From contig JAJZDO010000558.1 of assembly GCA_021805955.1 (NCBI GenBank), positions 1 through 5,940 of the forward strand: a DNA stretch of 5,940 nucleotides. The letters run 5' to 3'. Both the position numbers and the translations under genes were made by a program. This document shows, piece after piece, positions 1 to 5,897 of the stretch. Every line of letters starts with the position of its first letter. The stretch's first letter is position 1. The stretch is from Acidobacteriota bacterium (GTDB lineage: Bacteria; Acidobacteriota; Terriglobia; Terriglobales; Acidobacteriaceae). A model generated the notes under the pieces. That model saw nothing but the letters and a program-made list of their open reading frames with translations, searched no databases and was not told where the DNA came from.

Positions 1-33
1 TCCAGCAAAGCATTCAAGATAAGCAATTCGCAT
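1..33 (-). CDS. larC: LarC, nickel-pincer cofactor nickel insertase (5' end only)
   Basis: Only the first 11 codons are in the window; the gene runs off the left edge. Reading leftward from the ATG at 31-33 the peptide is MRIAYLECFAG. This matches the recalled start of LarC proteins (MRIAYLD/ECF(S/A)GISGDM...). LarC is the CTP-dependent enzyme that inserts nickel into the pyridinium-bisthiocarboxylate mononucleotide, the last step of NPN cofactor synthesis. It lies 60 nt downstream of larE on the same strand, which is the expected pathway neighbour and strongly supports the call despite the short peptide. The ribosome-binding site is weak (a GGAA about 11 nt upstream). The rest of the gene cannot be judged from here. 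Confidence 0.72.
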   Translation of the reverse strand, partial: MRIAYLECFAG

Positions 34-93
34 AAGATTCAAAGTTCCAAGGCTGCCGCTGGTGTAGTGCGATCGATAGCAGATGCGACAAGT

Positions 94-948
94 CTATTGC
101 AGGTTGATGGAACGAATAGCCTCCACTGGAAGGATGGCATTCATCGAGCCGGAGCGATAGCCCTCGCAGTCCAGCGTGACGTATTTAAAGCCCAGTGTGC
201 GAAAGCCTGCTGTCATCCGGTCTAGGGCTTCCATGTTCAGCGCGCGCGGCATTTCTTCGCGAGCAATTTCAATTCGCACCATCTCTCCGTGATAACGCAC
301 GCGGAATTGCCGAAATCCCATCCGATGCAACAACGCTTCGCCGTCTTCCACCTGCTGCAACACTTCTCGGGTGACCGGGCGCCCATATTCGACACGGGAA
401 GAAAGACAGGCCGACGCCGGTTTGTCCCAGATGCGCAATCCCGCCTGCAGCGCCAAGGTGCGAATTTCCTGCTTCGTCAATCCAGCTTCGGTCAACGGGG
501 CCAGTACACCGTGCACGGTTGCAGCTTGCTGGCCAGGACGATACTCGCCGCGGTCGTCGACGTTCATGCCGTACGCCAAATGCCGAAATTTTGATCCGCG
601 ATGCGCTTTTTCCATGACGGAAAAGAGCTCGTCTTTGCAATGGAAGCAGCGAGTCGCATCGTTCTTCACATATTCGGGATCGTCCAGTTCCGCAGTCGCC
701 AGAACCTGGATTGGGATCGAATGTTCTTCGGCAAAACGCAAGGCATCCGCAAAGTGCGCGCGCGAAAGACTGGCGGAGTCGGCAAGAACGGCCAGCATGT
801 TATCGCCCAGGACCCGATGGGCCGTGTACGCCAAATACGCCGAGTCGATTCCGCCGGAGTAGGCGACCAGAACGCTGCCTAACTCACGGATGCGGTCTTC
901 GAGGTGCGATTGTTTCTGCGAAAGTTCCATAGCAGTTTCAATTCCCAT
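94..948 (-). CDS. larE: LarE, ATP-dependent sulfur transferase for nickel-pincer cofactor
   Basis: LarE adenylates the carboxylates of pyridinium-3,5-biscarboxylate mononucleotide and converts them to thiocarboxylates, the step before LarC inserts nickel. It is cytoplasmic. From the chosen start the protein is 284 aa, close to the family's usual 265-285. Visible features: PP-loop ATP-pyrophosphatase motif SGGIDS at 31-36 after LGSVLVAY; RCFHCKDEL with Cys101 and Cys104; PASACLSSR with Cys181, the position of the sulfur-carrying cysteine in the lactobacillus enzyme; C-terminal CEGYRSGSMN. Three such cysteines are the pattern of LarE proteins reported to hold a [4Fe-4S] cluster. The frame is open back to 1077, but that extension lies inside the upstream reductase gene and is basic and unlike LarE. 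ATG 948 is 7 nt after the reductase stop; ATG 930 (MELSQKQ, 278 aa) is a credible alternative. The Shine-Dalgarno is weak at both, suggesting translational coupling. The stop is TAG. Confidence 0.93.
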   Translation of the reverse strand: MGIETAMELSQKQSHLEDRIRELGSVLVAYSGGIDSAYLAYTAHRVLGDNMLAVLADSASLSRAHFADALRFAEEHSIPIQVLATAELDDPEYVKNDATRCFHCKDELFSVMEKAHRGSKFRHLAYGMNVDDRGEYRPGQQAATVHGVLAPLTEAGLTKQEIRTLALQAGLRIWDKPASACLSSRVEYGRPVTREVLQQVEDGEALLHRMGFRQFRVRYHGEMVRIEIAREEMPRALNMEALDRMTAGFRTLGFKYVTLDCEGYRSGSMNAILPVEAIRSINLQ

Positions 949-955
949 TTTTAAC

Positions 956-1939
956 CTATCCCAACCATCTCGGATTCTGGTATGTCCCGTCAAAATGGTG
1001 GGTCGTCTTGTATTCCTCAAACTGGCCGTTTTGCGCGACCGTCGCAGTCTTCGCAAGAATGGCGGCGACCTCTGCATGGCTTAACGGCCTGAAAGTGCGC
1101 GCCGTATGCAACGCCTGATCGAGGATCTTCATGCTATCGCAACCGGTGATTACGGTGGTGACTGGCAAATTCATCGCGTACTGCAGACATTCCACCGGCG
1201 TTGCCGTATTGCTTTGCAAAATGATTGCATCGCCCATGGGTTTCATGCCCAGTGCGCCAATATTGTGTTTTTTCAGCACCGGTAACACAAGTTTCTGGAA
1301 ACTTTCAAAGTGGGCATCCATGACGTTTAGCGGCATCTGCACCGCATCGAAGGTAAAGTTGTGCTTGAACGCGACATTCAGCATGTGGAGATGCATCTCT
1401 GGACTTTTGTGGCCGGTGAATCCAATGTAACGAATCTTGCCAGCCTGCCTGGCGGCCAGCAAAGCTTCCATGCATCCCCCCGGTGCGAAGACTCGCTCCG
1501 GATCGTTCATCCGAATGATTTCGTGGATCTGCAATAGATCTATATGGCCGGTTTGCAAGCGACGCAGAGATTCTTCGATCTGCTGTGTGGCGGCCTGTTT
1601 TGTACGGCCGTCGATTTTTGTCATCAAAAACGCTTTGTGCCTGTAGCCATCGCGCAGGGCCTTGCCCATTCGAATTTCGCTGACGCCGTCGTTGTAATCC
1701 CAGGCGTTGTCGAGAAAATTCACTCCATTGTCGAGCGCTGTTCGTATGATCCGAATACCGATTGCCTCCGGTACCGCCGGACGACCAATATGATGGCCTC
1801 CGACCCCGACCATCGAAAGCCTTTCGCCTGTATGGCCAAGGATTCGATATGGAATGCCATCCTTGGTTTCCGCAAATCCAGATCTGGACAGCACGATAGC
1901 AGATGCCGCAGCGGTCTTGATAAATTCGCGACGTTTCAT
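956..1939 (-). CDS. Aldo/keto reductase with Tat signal (reductase B)
   Basis: This is a 327-aa member of the aldo/keto reductase superfamily, NAD(P)H-dependent oxidoreductases with a TIM barrel that interconvert carbonyls and alcohols. The N-terminus MKRREFIKTAAASAIVLS is a twin-arginine export signal followed by a small-residue stretch, with a possible cleavage after GFA (residue 23), so the mature enzyme is predicted outside the cytoplasm. The catalytic tetrad is intact: Asp77 and Tyr82 in NFLDNAWDYNDGVSE, Lys108 in FLMTKIDG, His139 in DLLQIHE. Other barrel landmarks are GKIRYIGFTGH (168-177), GMKPMG (231-236) and the nucleotide-binding VITGCDSMKILDQA near 263-276. The start has a GGAG eight bases upstream (1948-1951). 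It lies 74 nt after reductase A and 7 nt before larE, so co-transcription is likely. The substrate cannot be deduced. A signal-anchored rather than released form is also possible. Confidence 0.9.
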   Translation of the reverse strand: MKRREFIKTAAASAIVLSRSGFAETKDGIPYRILGHTGERLSMVGVGGHHIGRPAVPEAIGIRIIRTALDNGVNFLDNAWDYNDGVSEIRMGKALRDGYRHKAFLMTKIDGRTKQAATQQIEESLRRLQTGHIDLLQIHEIIRMNDPERVFAPGGCMEALLAARQAGKIRYIGFTGHKSPEMHLHMLNVAFKHNFTFDAVQMPLNVMDAHFESFQKLVLPVLKKHNIGALGMKPMGDAIILQSNTATPVECLQYAMNLPVTTVITGCDSMKILDQALHTARTFRPLSHAEVAAILAKTATVAQNGQFEEYKTTHHFDGTYQNPRWLG

Positions 1940-2013
1940 GTTTCTATCTCCAGATCTGTCATCGTCCTGAAAAATCTCATGGATTGAGCGATGCGTCCGC
2001 GACCTAGGAGAAG

Positions 2014-2988
2014 CTAGACATCGTTTCCACGATGAAAGATCGGTTCCACGTCAGATGCCTTGCTTAAGAGCGCATGCTCCTCTTGGGAATCGAGCGGCTT
2101 GTATTGTTGCGCGACATCCATAGCCAGGCGGAAATATGCCTCTTCGCCGGGAGGTATGGCCGCGGTGATGGAATGTCCTAATGTATATCGCAGGCCGAGC
2201 GATGCCTCGTGGGGAAAATTCGCGGGCTCATACCAGCACTTAGGGTTTGGATGGTCTTTTTTCTCCGAAGTCGGCCATACTGTCTTCGCCATACTCTTGA
2301 TGGCCAGCATGCCAACGCCTTTTTCCTGTGCCTTCTGAATCACCTGGGGTCCGAAGTTCGCCTGCGACACCAGCACCCAATTGATGGGGAACAGAACCGT
2401 ATCGAAGGGATATCTGTCCATCGCGGCGACCGCCGTTTCGACCGAATGCGCAGAGAAACCGATGTAGCGAATCTTCCCTTCTTTGCGCGCCGCCTCAAAG
2501 GTTTCCATGGCCCCGTTTGGTCCTAGAATTTGATCTAGCTCCGTCATCTTGGTGAGGGCGTGAAACTGATACAGATCGACATGATCGGTCTGCAATAATT
2601 TGAGGGACTCTTCCAGCGCAGCGCGCGAGCCGGCCTTGTCGCGCTTGCCCGTCTTGCAGGCCAGAAAGCTTTTTGCGCGGTACGGCGCCAGTGCGGGGCC
2701 GAGAAGCTGCTGCGCGTCGCCATAACTGGGGGCAACGTCAAAGTAATTGATGCCGCGATCCACAGCTTCCGCCACAATGCTTTTGGAGGCCGCGGGAGTG
2801 CTGTTCATCACCACAATGCCGCCCATCCCAATAATGGAAAGATGAACGTCTGTTTTGCCAAGACGCCGTCGGGCGATGGGGTCGGCATTCTTCAGGGCGT
2901 CGGACTTTGCCCACGATGGTGAGAGGCTACCGCTGGTGGCTGCGATGGCAGCGAATGTTCCTTGCTTGATGAAGTCTCGACGTTCCAT
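2014..2988 (-). CDS. Aldo/keto reductase with Tat signal (reductase A)
   Basis: A 324-aa aldo/keto reductase paralogous to the next gene downstream. The start at 2988 gives MERRDFIKQGTFAAIAA, a twin-arginine signal, and is preceded by an AAGGAGG Shine-Dalgarno (2993-2999). The frame is open to 3114, but the 42 extra residues would bury the signal peptide and carry no family similarity. The tetrad is complete: Asp84 and Tyr89 in NYFDVAPSYGDAQ, Lys112 in FLACKTGK, His143 in DLYQFHAL. GKIRYIGFSAHS (171-182) and IPPGEEAYFRLAMD (278-291) are the further barrel and cofactor-loop landmarks. It is probably the first gene of the minus-strand block ending in larE and larC. Its start faces the divergent aminotransferase, so its promoter should lie in 2989-3154. 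The substrate is unknown, and a redox cofactor would have to be carried across the membrane in the folded protein. Confidence 0.91.
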   Translation of the reverse strand: MERRDFIKQGTFAAIAATSGSLSPSWAKSDALKNADPIARRRLGKTDVHLSIIGMGGIVVMNSTPAASKSIVAEAVDRGINYFDVAPSYGDAQQLLGPALAPYRAKSFLACKTGKRDKAGSRAALEESLKLLQTDHVDLYQFHALTKMTELDQILGPNGAMETFEAARKEGKIRYIGFSAHSVETAVAAMDRYPFDTVLFPINWVLVSQANFGPQVIQKAQEKGVGMLAIKSMAKTVWPTSEKKDHPNPKCWYEPANFPHEASLGLRYTLGHSITAAIPPGEEAYFRLAMDVAQQYKPLDSQEEHALLSKASDVEPIFHRGNDV

Positions 2989-3154
2989 GGTTCCTCCTTG
3001 GCTGGATCTGACCAAAGCGCAGGACGCGCAGAAAGAAATATGATGCCATTGTCTCACGAACAATTTGCGCCGCAGCGCTGCCAGGATTTCAGAATAGTCT
3101 GTATCAGGCGGCATTTCTACACGGCCCCGGCAGAGCCAACATGAGATATGAAGT
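2989..3154. promoter_or_regulatory. Divergent intergenic region, presumed to hold both promoters
   Basis: These 166 bases separate two divergent genes, so promoters for the reductase-larE-larC block and for the aminotransferase should both lie here. For the minus direction, a weak candidate is TTGTTC (3058-3063) and CATATT (3037-3042), 15 bases apart, which is shorter than ideal and not convincing alone. No clear sigma-70 pair is seen for the plus direction. I found no strong inverted repeat that would mark an operator, and no riboswitch-like structure. Confidence 0.4.
2993..2999 (-). promoter_or_regulatory. Strong ribosome-binding site that sets the start of reductase A
   Basis: On the minus strand the bases are AAGGAGG followed by AACC and ATG. 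This near-perfect Shine-Dalgarno is what fixes the start at 2988 instead of the upstream start at 3114. It is the strongest ribosome-binding site among the genes in this window, consistent with the first gene of an operon. Confidence 0.85.
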
Positions 3155-4345
3155 ATGATGCAGAAATTTTCTCGACGAACCGATTGGAACCTGGAAAAGA
3201 CCGCGTACGCAGCGGCGCTGGAACGATTGCGCGCGGGCGGCGGGCCCGTTTTCGACCTGACCGCCTCGAATCCAACAACTTGCGGATTTCACTACGAACG
3301 CGCGGGTATCCTACGCGCCCTGAGCCGACCCGAATGCCTGGAATATGCGCCTGATCCGAGAGGGCTTTTGATCGCGCGCACTGCAGTCGCCGAGTATTAC
3401 GCCGAGGCTACCTCTGCGCAGATTGCGGCTGAGCGGATTTTTCTGACGACAAGCACCAGCGAGGCCTACAGCTACCTGTTTCGACTGCACTGCGATCCGG
3501 GCGCGGAAATCCTTATCGCGCAGCCCAGCTATCCTTTATTTGAATTTCTGGCCGACCTCGATGATGTTCGGCTGGTGCCGTATCCTCTGTTTTACGATCA
3601 CGGATGGCATCTCGACTTGGCAACCTTGATGGCCCGGATCACACCGCGAACGCGTGCCGTCGTCGTGGTCCACCCCAATAATCCAACCGGACACTTCACT
3701 TCGCAGGAGGAACGGCGATTGCTTGAAAGTATTTGCCAGGAACACGGATTGGCGCTGATCGTCGATGAAGTGTTTCTGGATTACGCGCTGGATACGGCGG
3801 ACGCAGGCGAGAATGCGCATGCCAGTTTTTCAACGGGAGAACATCCGGTGCTGACCTATGCGCTCAGCGGCCTGAGCAAGGTCGCTGGATTGCCGCAGAT
3901 GAAGGCAGCCTGGATTGCCGCATTTGGTCCTGAGCGGTTGTTGGAAGCTGTGATCGCTAGGTTAGAAGTCATTGCGGATACATTTCTCTCGATCAATGCT
4001 CCGGTGCAGCACGCAATGCCGTACTTGCTTGCAACACGGAGTGAGGTGCAGCAGCAGATTGTTCAGCGCGTACGCGAAAATCTGGCGACAATGGACCGGC
4101 AACTTGCAGGTGCGCCTGCGGTTTCTCGCCTGGCGTTTCAGGGCGGATGGTATGCGGTTCTGCGAGTGCCCGCATTGATGAGCGGCGATGCTCTCGCCAT
4201 TCGCTTGATGGAGCGAGAGCGGGTCGTTGTGCACCCAGGACACTTTTATGGGTTCGATGGCGATGGATGGATTGTGTTGAGTTTGCTGCCGCCGACGGCT
4301 GAGTTTGCCGAGGGAATTGCTCGGTTGATTCGCTCGATTGCCTGA
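3155..4345 (+). CDS. PLP-dependent class I/II aminotransferase
   Basis: A 396-aa fold-type I aminotransferase, cytoplasmic, expected to move an amino group between an amino acid and a 2-oxo acid through pyridoxal phosphate. Motifs in order: LTASNPT (35-41) at the N-terminal substrate lid; TTSTSEAYSYLF (98-109), the phosphate-binding turn; VVVHPNNPTG (170-179), with Asn176 at the pyridine-ring site; LIVDEVFLDY (201-210), with Asp204 that holds the ring nitrogen; SGLSK, with Lys242 as the Schiff-base lysine. Three usual residues differ: the Tyr after DEV is Phe207, the Arg expected after LP.. is Lys250 (LPQMKAAW), and the C-terminal carboxylate-binding Arg is Val374 (GWIVLSLLPP). Substrate assignment from canonical enzymes is therefore unsafe. 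ATG 3155 is followed at once by another ATG (3158); the ribosome-binding site is weak (GAAG). It is transcribed alone, divergent from the reductases and convergent with the hydrolase. Confidence 0.9.
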   Translation: MMQKFSRRTDWNLEKTAYAAALERLRAGGGPVFDLTASNPTTCGFHYERAGILRALSRPECLEYAPDPRGLLIARTAVAEYYAEATSAQIAAERIFLTTSTSEAYSYLFRLHCDPGAEILIAQPSYPLFEFLADLDDVRLVPYPLFYDHGWHLDLATLMARITPRTRAVVVVHPNNPTGHFTSQEERRLLESICQEHGLALIVDEVFLDYALDTADAGENAHASFSTGEHPVLTYALSGLSKVAGLPQMKAAWIAAFGPERLLEAVIARLEVIADTFLSINAPVQHAMPYLLATRSEVQQQIVQRVRENLATMDRQLAGAPAVSRLAFQGGWYAVLRVPALMSGDALAIRLMERERVVVHPGHFYGFDGDGWIVLSLLPPTAEFAEGIARLIRSIA

Positions 4346-4379
4346 CCCGAAGACGGCGCGCTGATGTAATCATGCACCC

Positions 4380-5012
4380 TTACGAGTTGATCAAGAACGG
4401 ATTTGTTTCCCGCTCCTCGCCAATTGTGGTCTCAGGTCCATGGCCGGGAATGACGCGTGTGGCATCCGGCAGTGTCAATAACCGTTCCTTCAAGGAGCGC
4501 AGAATCTTACGGAGGTCGCCGCCGGGAAGATCGGTGCGGCCAATCGAGCCAGCGAAGAGAGTGTCGCCCGCCAGCAGGAGTTGGGGCGTTGGCAGGTACA
4601 GGCAAATGCTGCCTTCTGTATGCCCCGGCGTGTGTAAAACCTTCGCGGGTTCCCCAGCGATGGTCAGGGCCAGCAGGTCGGAGGCGTCGACATCCGGAGC
4701 GGACACCTCAGGCACAGGAACTCCCAGCCATCCTGCTTGCATATCCATCATCTTCAGCAGCGGCAGGTCATGTTGGTTCATGTAGATTGGGGCGCCGGTC
4801 AGACGTTTTAACCTCACCGCGCCACCCACATGGTCGATGTGCGCGTGGGTAATGATAATCTGCTCCACCGTCAGGTAGTGCTGTTTCAAGACAGATAGAA
4901 TCGTGTCGATATCCGCACCGGGATCGATAACGGTAGCTCGCCGCGAGATCTCATCCGCGAGAATGCTGCAGTTGCAGGCGAGCGGTCCGACAGGGAAAAT
5001 CTCATGAATCAT
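4380..5012 (-). CDS. MBL-fold metallo-hydrolase, glyoxalase II-like (YcbL type)
   Basis: A 210-aa metallo-beta-lactamase-fold hydrolase with the full dinuclear metal site: THAHIDH (His56, His58, Asp60, His61), TPGHTEG (His131), AGDTLF (Asp150) and IPGHGP (His191). FAGSIGRTDLPGGD is typical of the short YcbL-type glyoxalase II group, which hydrolyses S-lactoylglutathione or other thioesters; the true substrate is not readable from sequence. The start is uncertain. The family begins MIxxxxVGPLxxNC, matching ATG 5012 (MIHEIFPVGPLACNC), though no Shine-Dalgarno precedes it. The frame stays open to an ATG at 5060 and a TTG at 5066, which would add 16-18 unconserved residues. It follows secG by 132 nt on the same strand. 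Its stop is 34 nt from that of the convergent aminotransferase, with no obvious terminator hairpin between them. A chemical link with the lactate-related lar genes is tempting but unproven. Confidence 0.9.
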   Translation of the reverse strand: MIHEIFPVGPLACNCSILADEISRRATVIDPGADIDTILSVLKQHYLTVEQIIITHAHIDHVGGAVRLKRLTGAPIYMNQHDLPLLKMMDMQAGWLGVPVPEVSAPDVDASDLLALTIAGEPAKVLHTPGHTEGSICLYLPTPQLLLAGDTLFAGSIGRTDLPGGDLRKILRSLKERLLTLPDATRVIPGHGPETTIGEERETNPFLINS

Positions 5013-5144
5013 AGGAGCGATCAGCGAAGAATGTCGGGTTGAACCGGGAAACCAACCCATTGCCAAAAGGCGCTCACTACAGTGGCTGTCAGTGGAAAGC
5101 CTGACGTTTCGCCTCTGGATTCAGTACGTCGGTTGCGCGGCAAG

Positions 5145-5444
5145 TTATTTGCTGTGTTGACTGCTCTGCGCCGGCGCCGATTGCACTCCCTGCAAAACCG
5201 AGTGACCGGTGCTGTGGCGCGCGACCAAAACCGTCAGCGATACCGAAGTAATCGCAAAAATGATGGCTGCCCAGGTGGTCACCTTGGTGAGGATATTGAC
5301 AGTGCCGCGCGGGCCAAATGCAGTCTGCGAACCCTGCCCGCCAAATGCGCCTGCAAGATCTGCGCCCTTACCCGGCTGCAACAGGATAATTCCGATTAGA
5401 ACGAAACATACGACGACGTGAAGAACTGTAAAAAGATAGATCAT
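5145..5444 (-). CDS. secG: Protein-export membrane protein SecG
   Basis: A 99-aa SecG, the small accessory subunit of the SecYEG channel in the inner membrane, which assists SecA-driven protein export. The pattern is diagnostic: transmembrane helix 1 (about 2-22, MIYLFTVLHVVVCFVLIGII), then the conserved LLQPGKGADLAGAFGGQGS loop (21-39) and SQTAFGPRG, then transmembrane helix 2 (about 54-74), and a short polar tail rich in Ser, Gln and His. The upstream part of the frame (to 5552) reads through the tRNA gene and is rejected; ATG 5444 gives the normal length. The ribosome-binding site is weak (GAAAGTGA). It lies 55 nt downstream of tRNA-Leu(GAG) on the same strand. Escherichia coli also has secG next to its tRNA-Leu(GAG), in the opposite order. 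Confidence 0.95.
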   Translation of the reverse strand: MIYLFTVLHVVVCFVLIGIILLQPGKGADLAGAFGGQGSQTAFGPRGTVNILTKVTTWAAIIFAITSVSLTVLVARHSTGHSVLQGVQSAPAQSSQHSK

Positions 5445-5499
5445 TCGGTCACTTTCGAGTAGAAAACGATGTGCGCAAGGGCGACAAAAACTATGTTTT

Positions 5500-5583
5500 T
5501 GGTGCGGAAGGGGGGACTTGAACCCCCATGCCTTTCGGCGCCACCCCCTCAAGATGGTGTGTCTGCCATTTCACCACTTCCGC
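5500..5583 (-). tRNA. tRNA-Leu (anticodon GAG), CCA encoded
   Basis: Folding the minus strand gives a complete class II tRNA. The acceptor GCGGAAG (5577-5583) pairs with CTTCCGC (5504-5510). The D arm contains GTGAAATGGCAGAC. The anticodon stem CCATC/GGTGG encloses the loop TTGAGGG, placing GAG at 5548-5550, so it reads CUC/CUU leucine codons. The long variable arm is GCC-GAAA-GGC. The T arm is GGGGG-TTCAAGT-CCCCC. The discriminator base is A (5503), followed by CCA (5500-5502) in the genome. The long variable arm and discriminator A agree with leucine. Without CCA the gene spans 5503-5583 (81 nt). Confidence 0.96.
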
Positions 5584-5612
5584 GTGCTAACAACTGCTTA
5601 TTTTTCAATTGT

Positions 5613-5822
5613 TTATCCGGAAAGCTCTTGAGGGACTGTGGTCGCTGCACCGGATTTTGCACCGACCGTGGACACTTTGCGTTTCCGCAGCCGTAGCTCG
5701 TTGCGATCAATCGCCGCCAACCGGACGAAAAGTCTTTGAACGGCGTCGGCCTGTGGGTGCACGCAGCGCATGGTTGTTTTAATGCTATCGTGACCGGCTA
5801 CGTACTGCAAGGTAAACTCTCT
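5613..5822 (-). pseudogene. Tyrosine recombinase (phage-type integrase), C-terminal remnant
   Basis: The minus-strand frame contains EFTLQYVAGHDSIKTTMRC followed by VHPQADAVQRLF. This is the end of the catalytic domain of tyrosine recombinases, with the conserved (L/A)GH...TxxxYxH box. The histidine of AGH is present, but the nucleophile tyrosine is cysteine (TGC codon at 5763-5765, one base from TAC), so it could not form the DNA-tyrosine bond. The N-terminal domain and the catalytic Arg/Lys/HxxR region are missing. Similarity stops near 5820, exactly where a 25-bp direct repeat begins, and upstream codons carry no recombinase features; the frame starts only from a TTG inside the repeat. A basic tail of about 45 residues (RNELRLRKRKV...) ends at the TAA (5613-5615). 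I infer a decayed remnant of an old mobile element, not a working gene. Confidence 0.75.
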
Positions 5823-5846
5823 TCCAATACAAGATGAGCCTGAAGG
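5822..5846 (+). repeat. 25-bp direct repeat, copy 1
   Basis: This copy begins TTCCAATACAAG and ends GCCTGAAGG. It is identical over all 25 bases to the copy at 5857-5881; the match stops at both edges. Its left edge coincides with the point where recombinase similarity is lost, so it may mark an insertion or recombination junction. Confidence 0.93.
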
Positions 5847-5856
5847 CCGGTATTGA

Positions 5857-5881
5857 TTCCAATACAAGATGAGCCTGAAGG
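5857..5881 (+). repeat. 25-bp direct repeat, copy 2
   Basis: An exact second copy, 35 bp from the first, start to start. The 10-bp spacer (5847-5856) ends GTATTGA, so GTATTG (5850-5855) and CAATAC (5860-5865) can form a 6-bp hairpin with a 4-base loop across the start of this copy. Two copies are too few for a CRISPR call; transposase-binding subterminal repeats or a small tandem duplication are more plausible. Confidence 0.93.
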
Positions 5882-5897
5882 ATAGTCATGCTGGGAT

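Noticed and set aside
1..219. Plus-strand frame open from the left edge through the end of larE
   Set aside because: It lies antisense to larE and the larC start, shows no recognisable motif, and is explained as a shadow of minus-strand coding.
371..862. Long plus-strand frame of 163 codons opposite larE
   Set aside because: It has no domain or ribosome-binding site and is fully antisense to a conserved gene; such frames are common in GC-rich DNA.
949..1077. N-terminal extension of LarE
   Set aside because: It overlaps the 3' end of reductase B in another frame, is highly basic and is not part of the LarE family; internal ATGs at 948 and 930 fit family length.
2544..2777. Second minus-strand frame inside reductase A
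   Set aside because: It is an out-of-frame shadow wholly within a well-supported gene whose main frame has all catalytic residues, so it is not evidence of a frameshift.
4346..4379. Bidirectional terminator between the convergent aminotransferase and hydrolase
   Set aside because: The 34 bases contain no GC-rich hairpin followed by a T run on either strand.
5445..5552. Upstream extension of SecG
   Set aside because: It reads through the tRNA-Leu gene and would put 36 residues before the first membrane helix, unlike any SecG.
5500..5583. tRNA-Leu as the attachment site of the adjacent recombinase remnant
   Set aside because: The remnant is on the 5' side of the tRNA, and I saw no duplicated piece of the tRNA 3' end near it, so a classic tRNA 3'-end attachment site is not supported.
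5822..5881. CRISPR array
   Set aside because: There are only two copies with a 10-bp spacer, far shorter than CRISPR spacers, and no cas genes.
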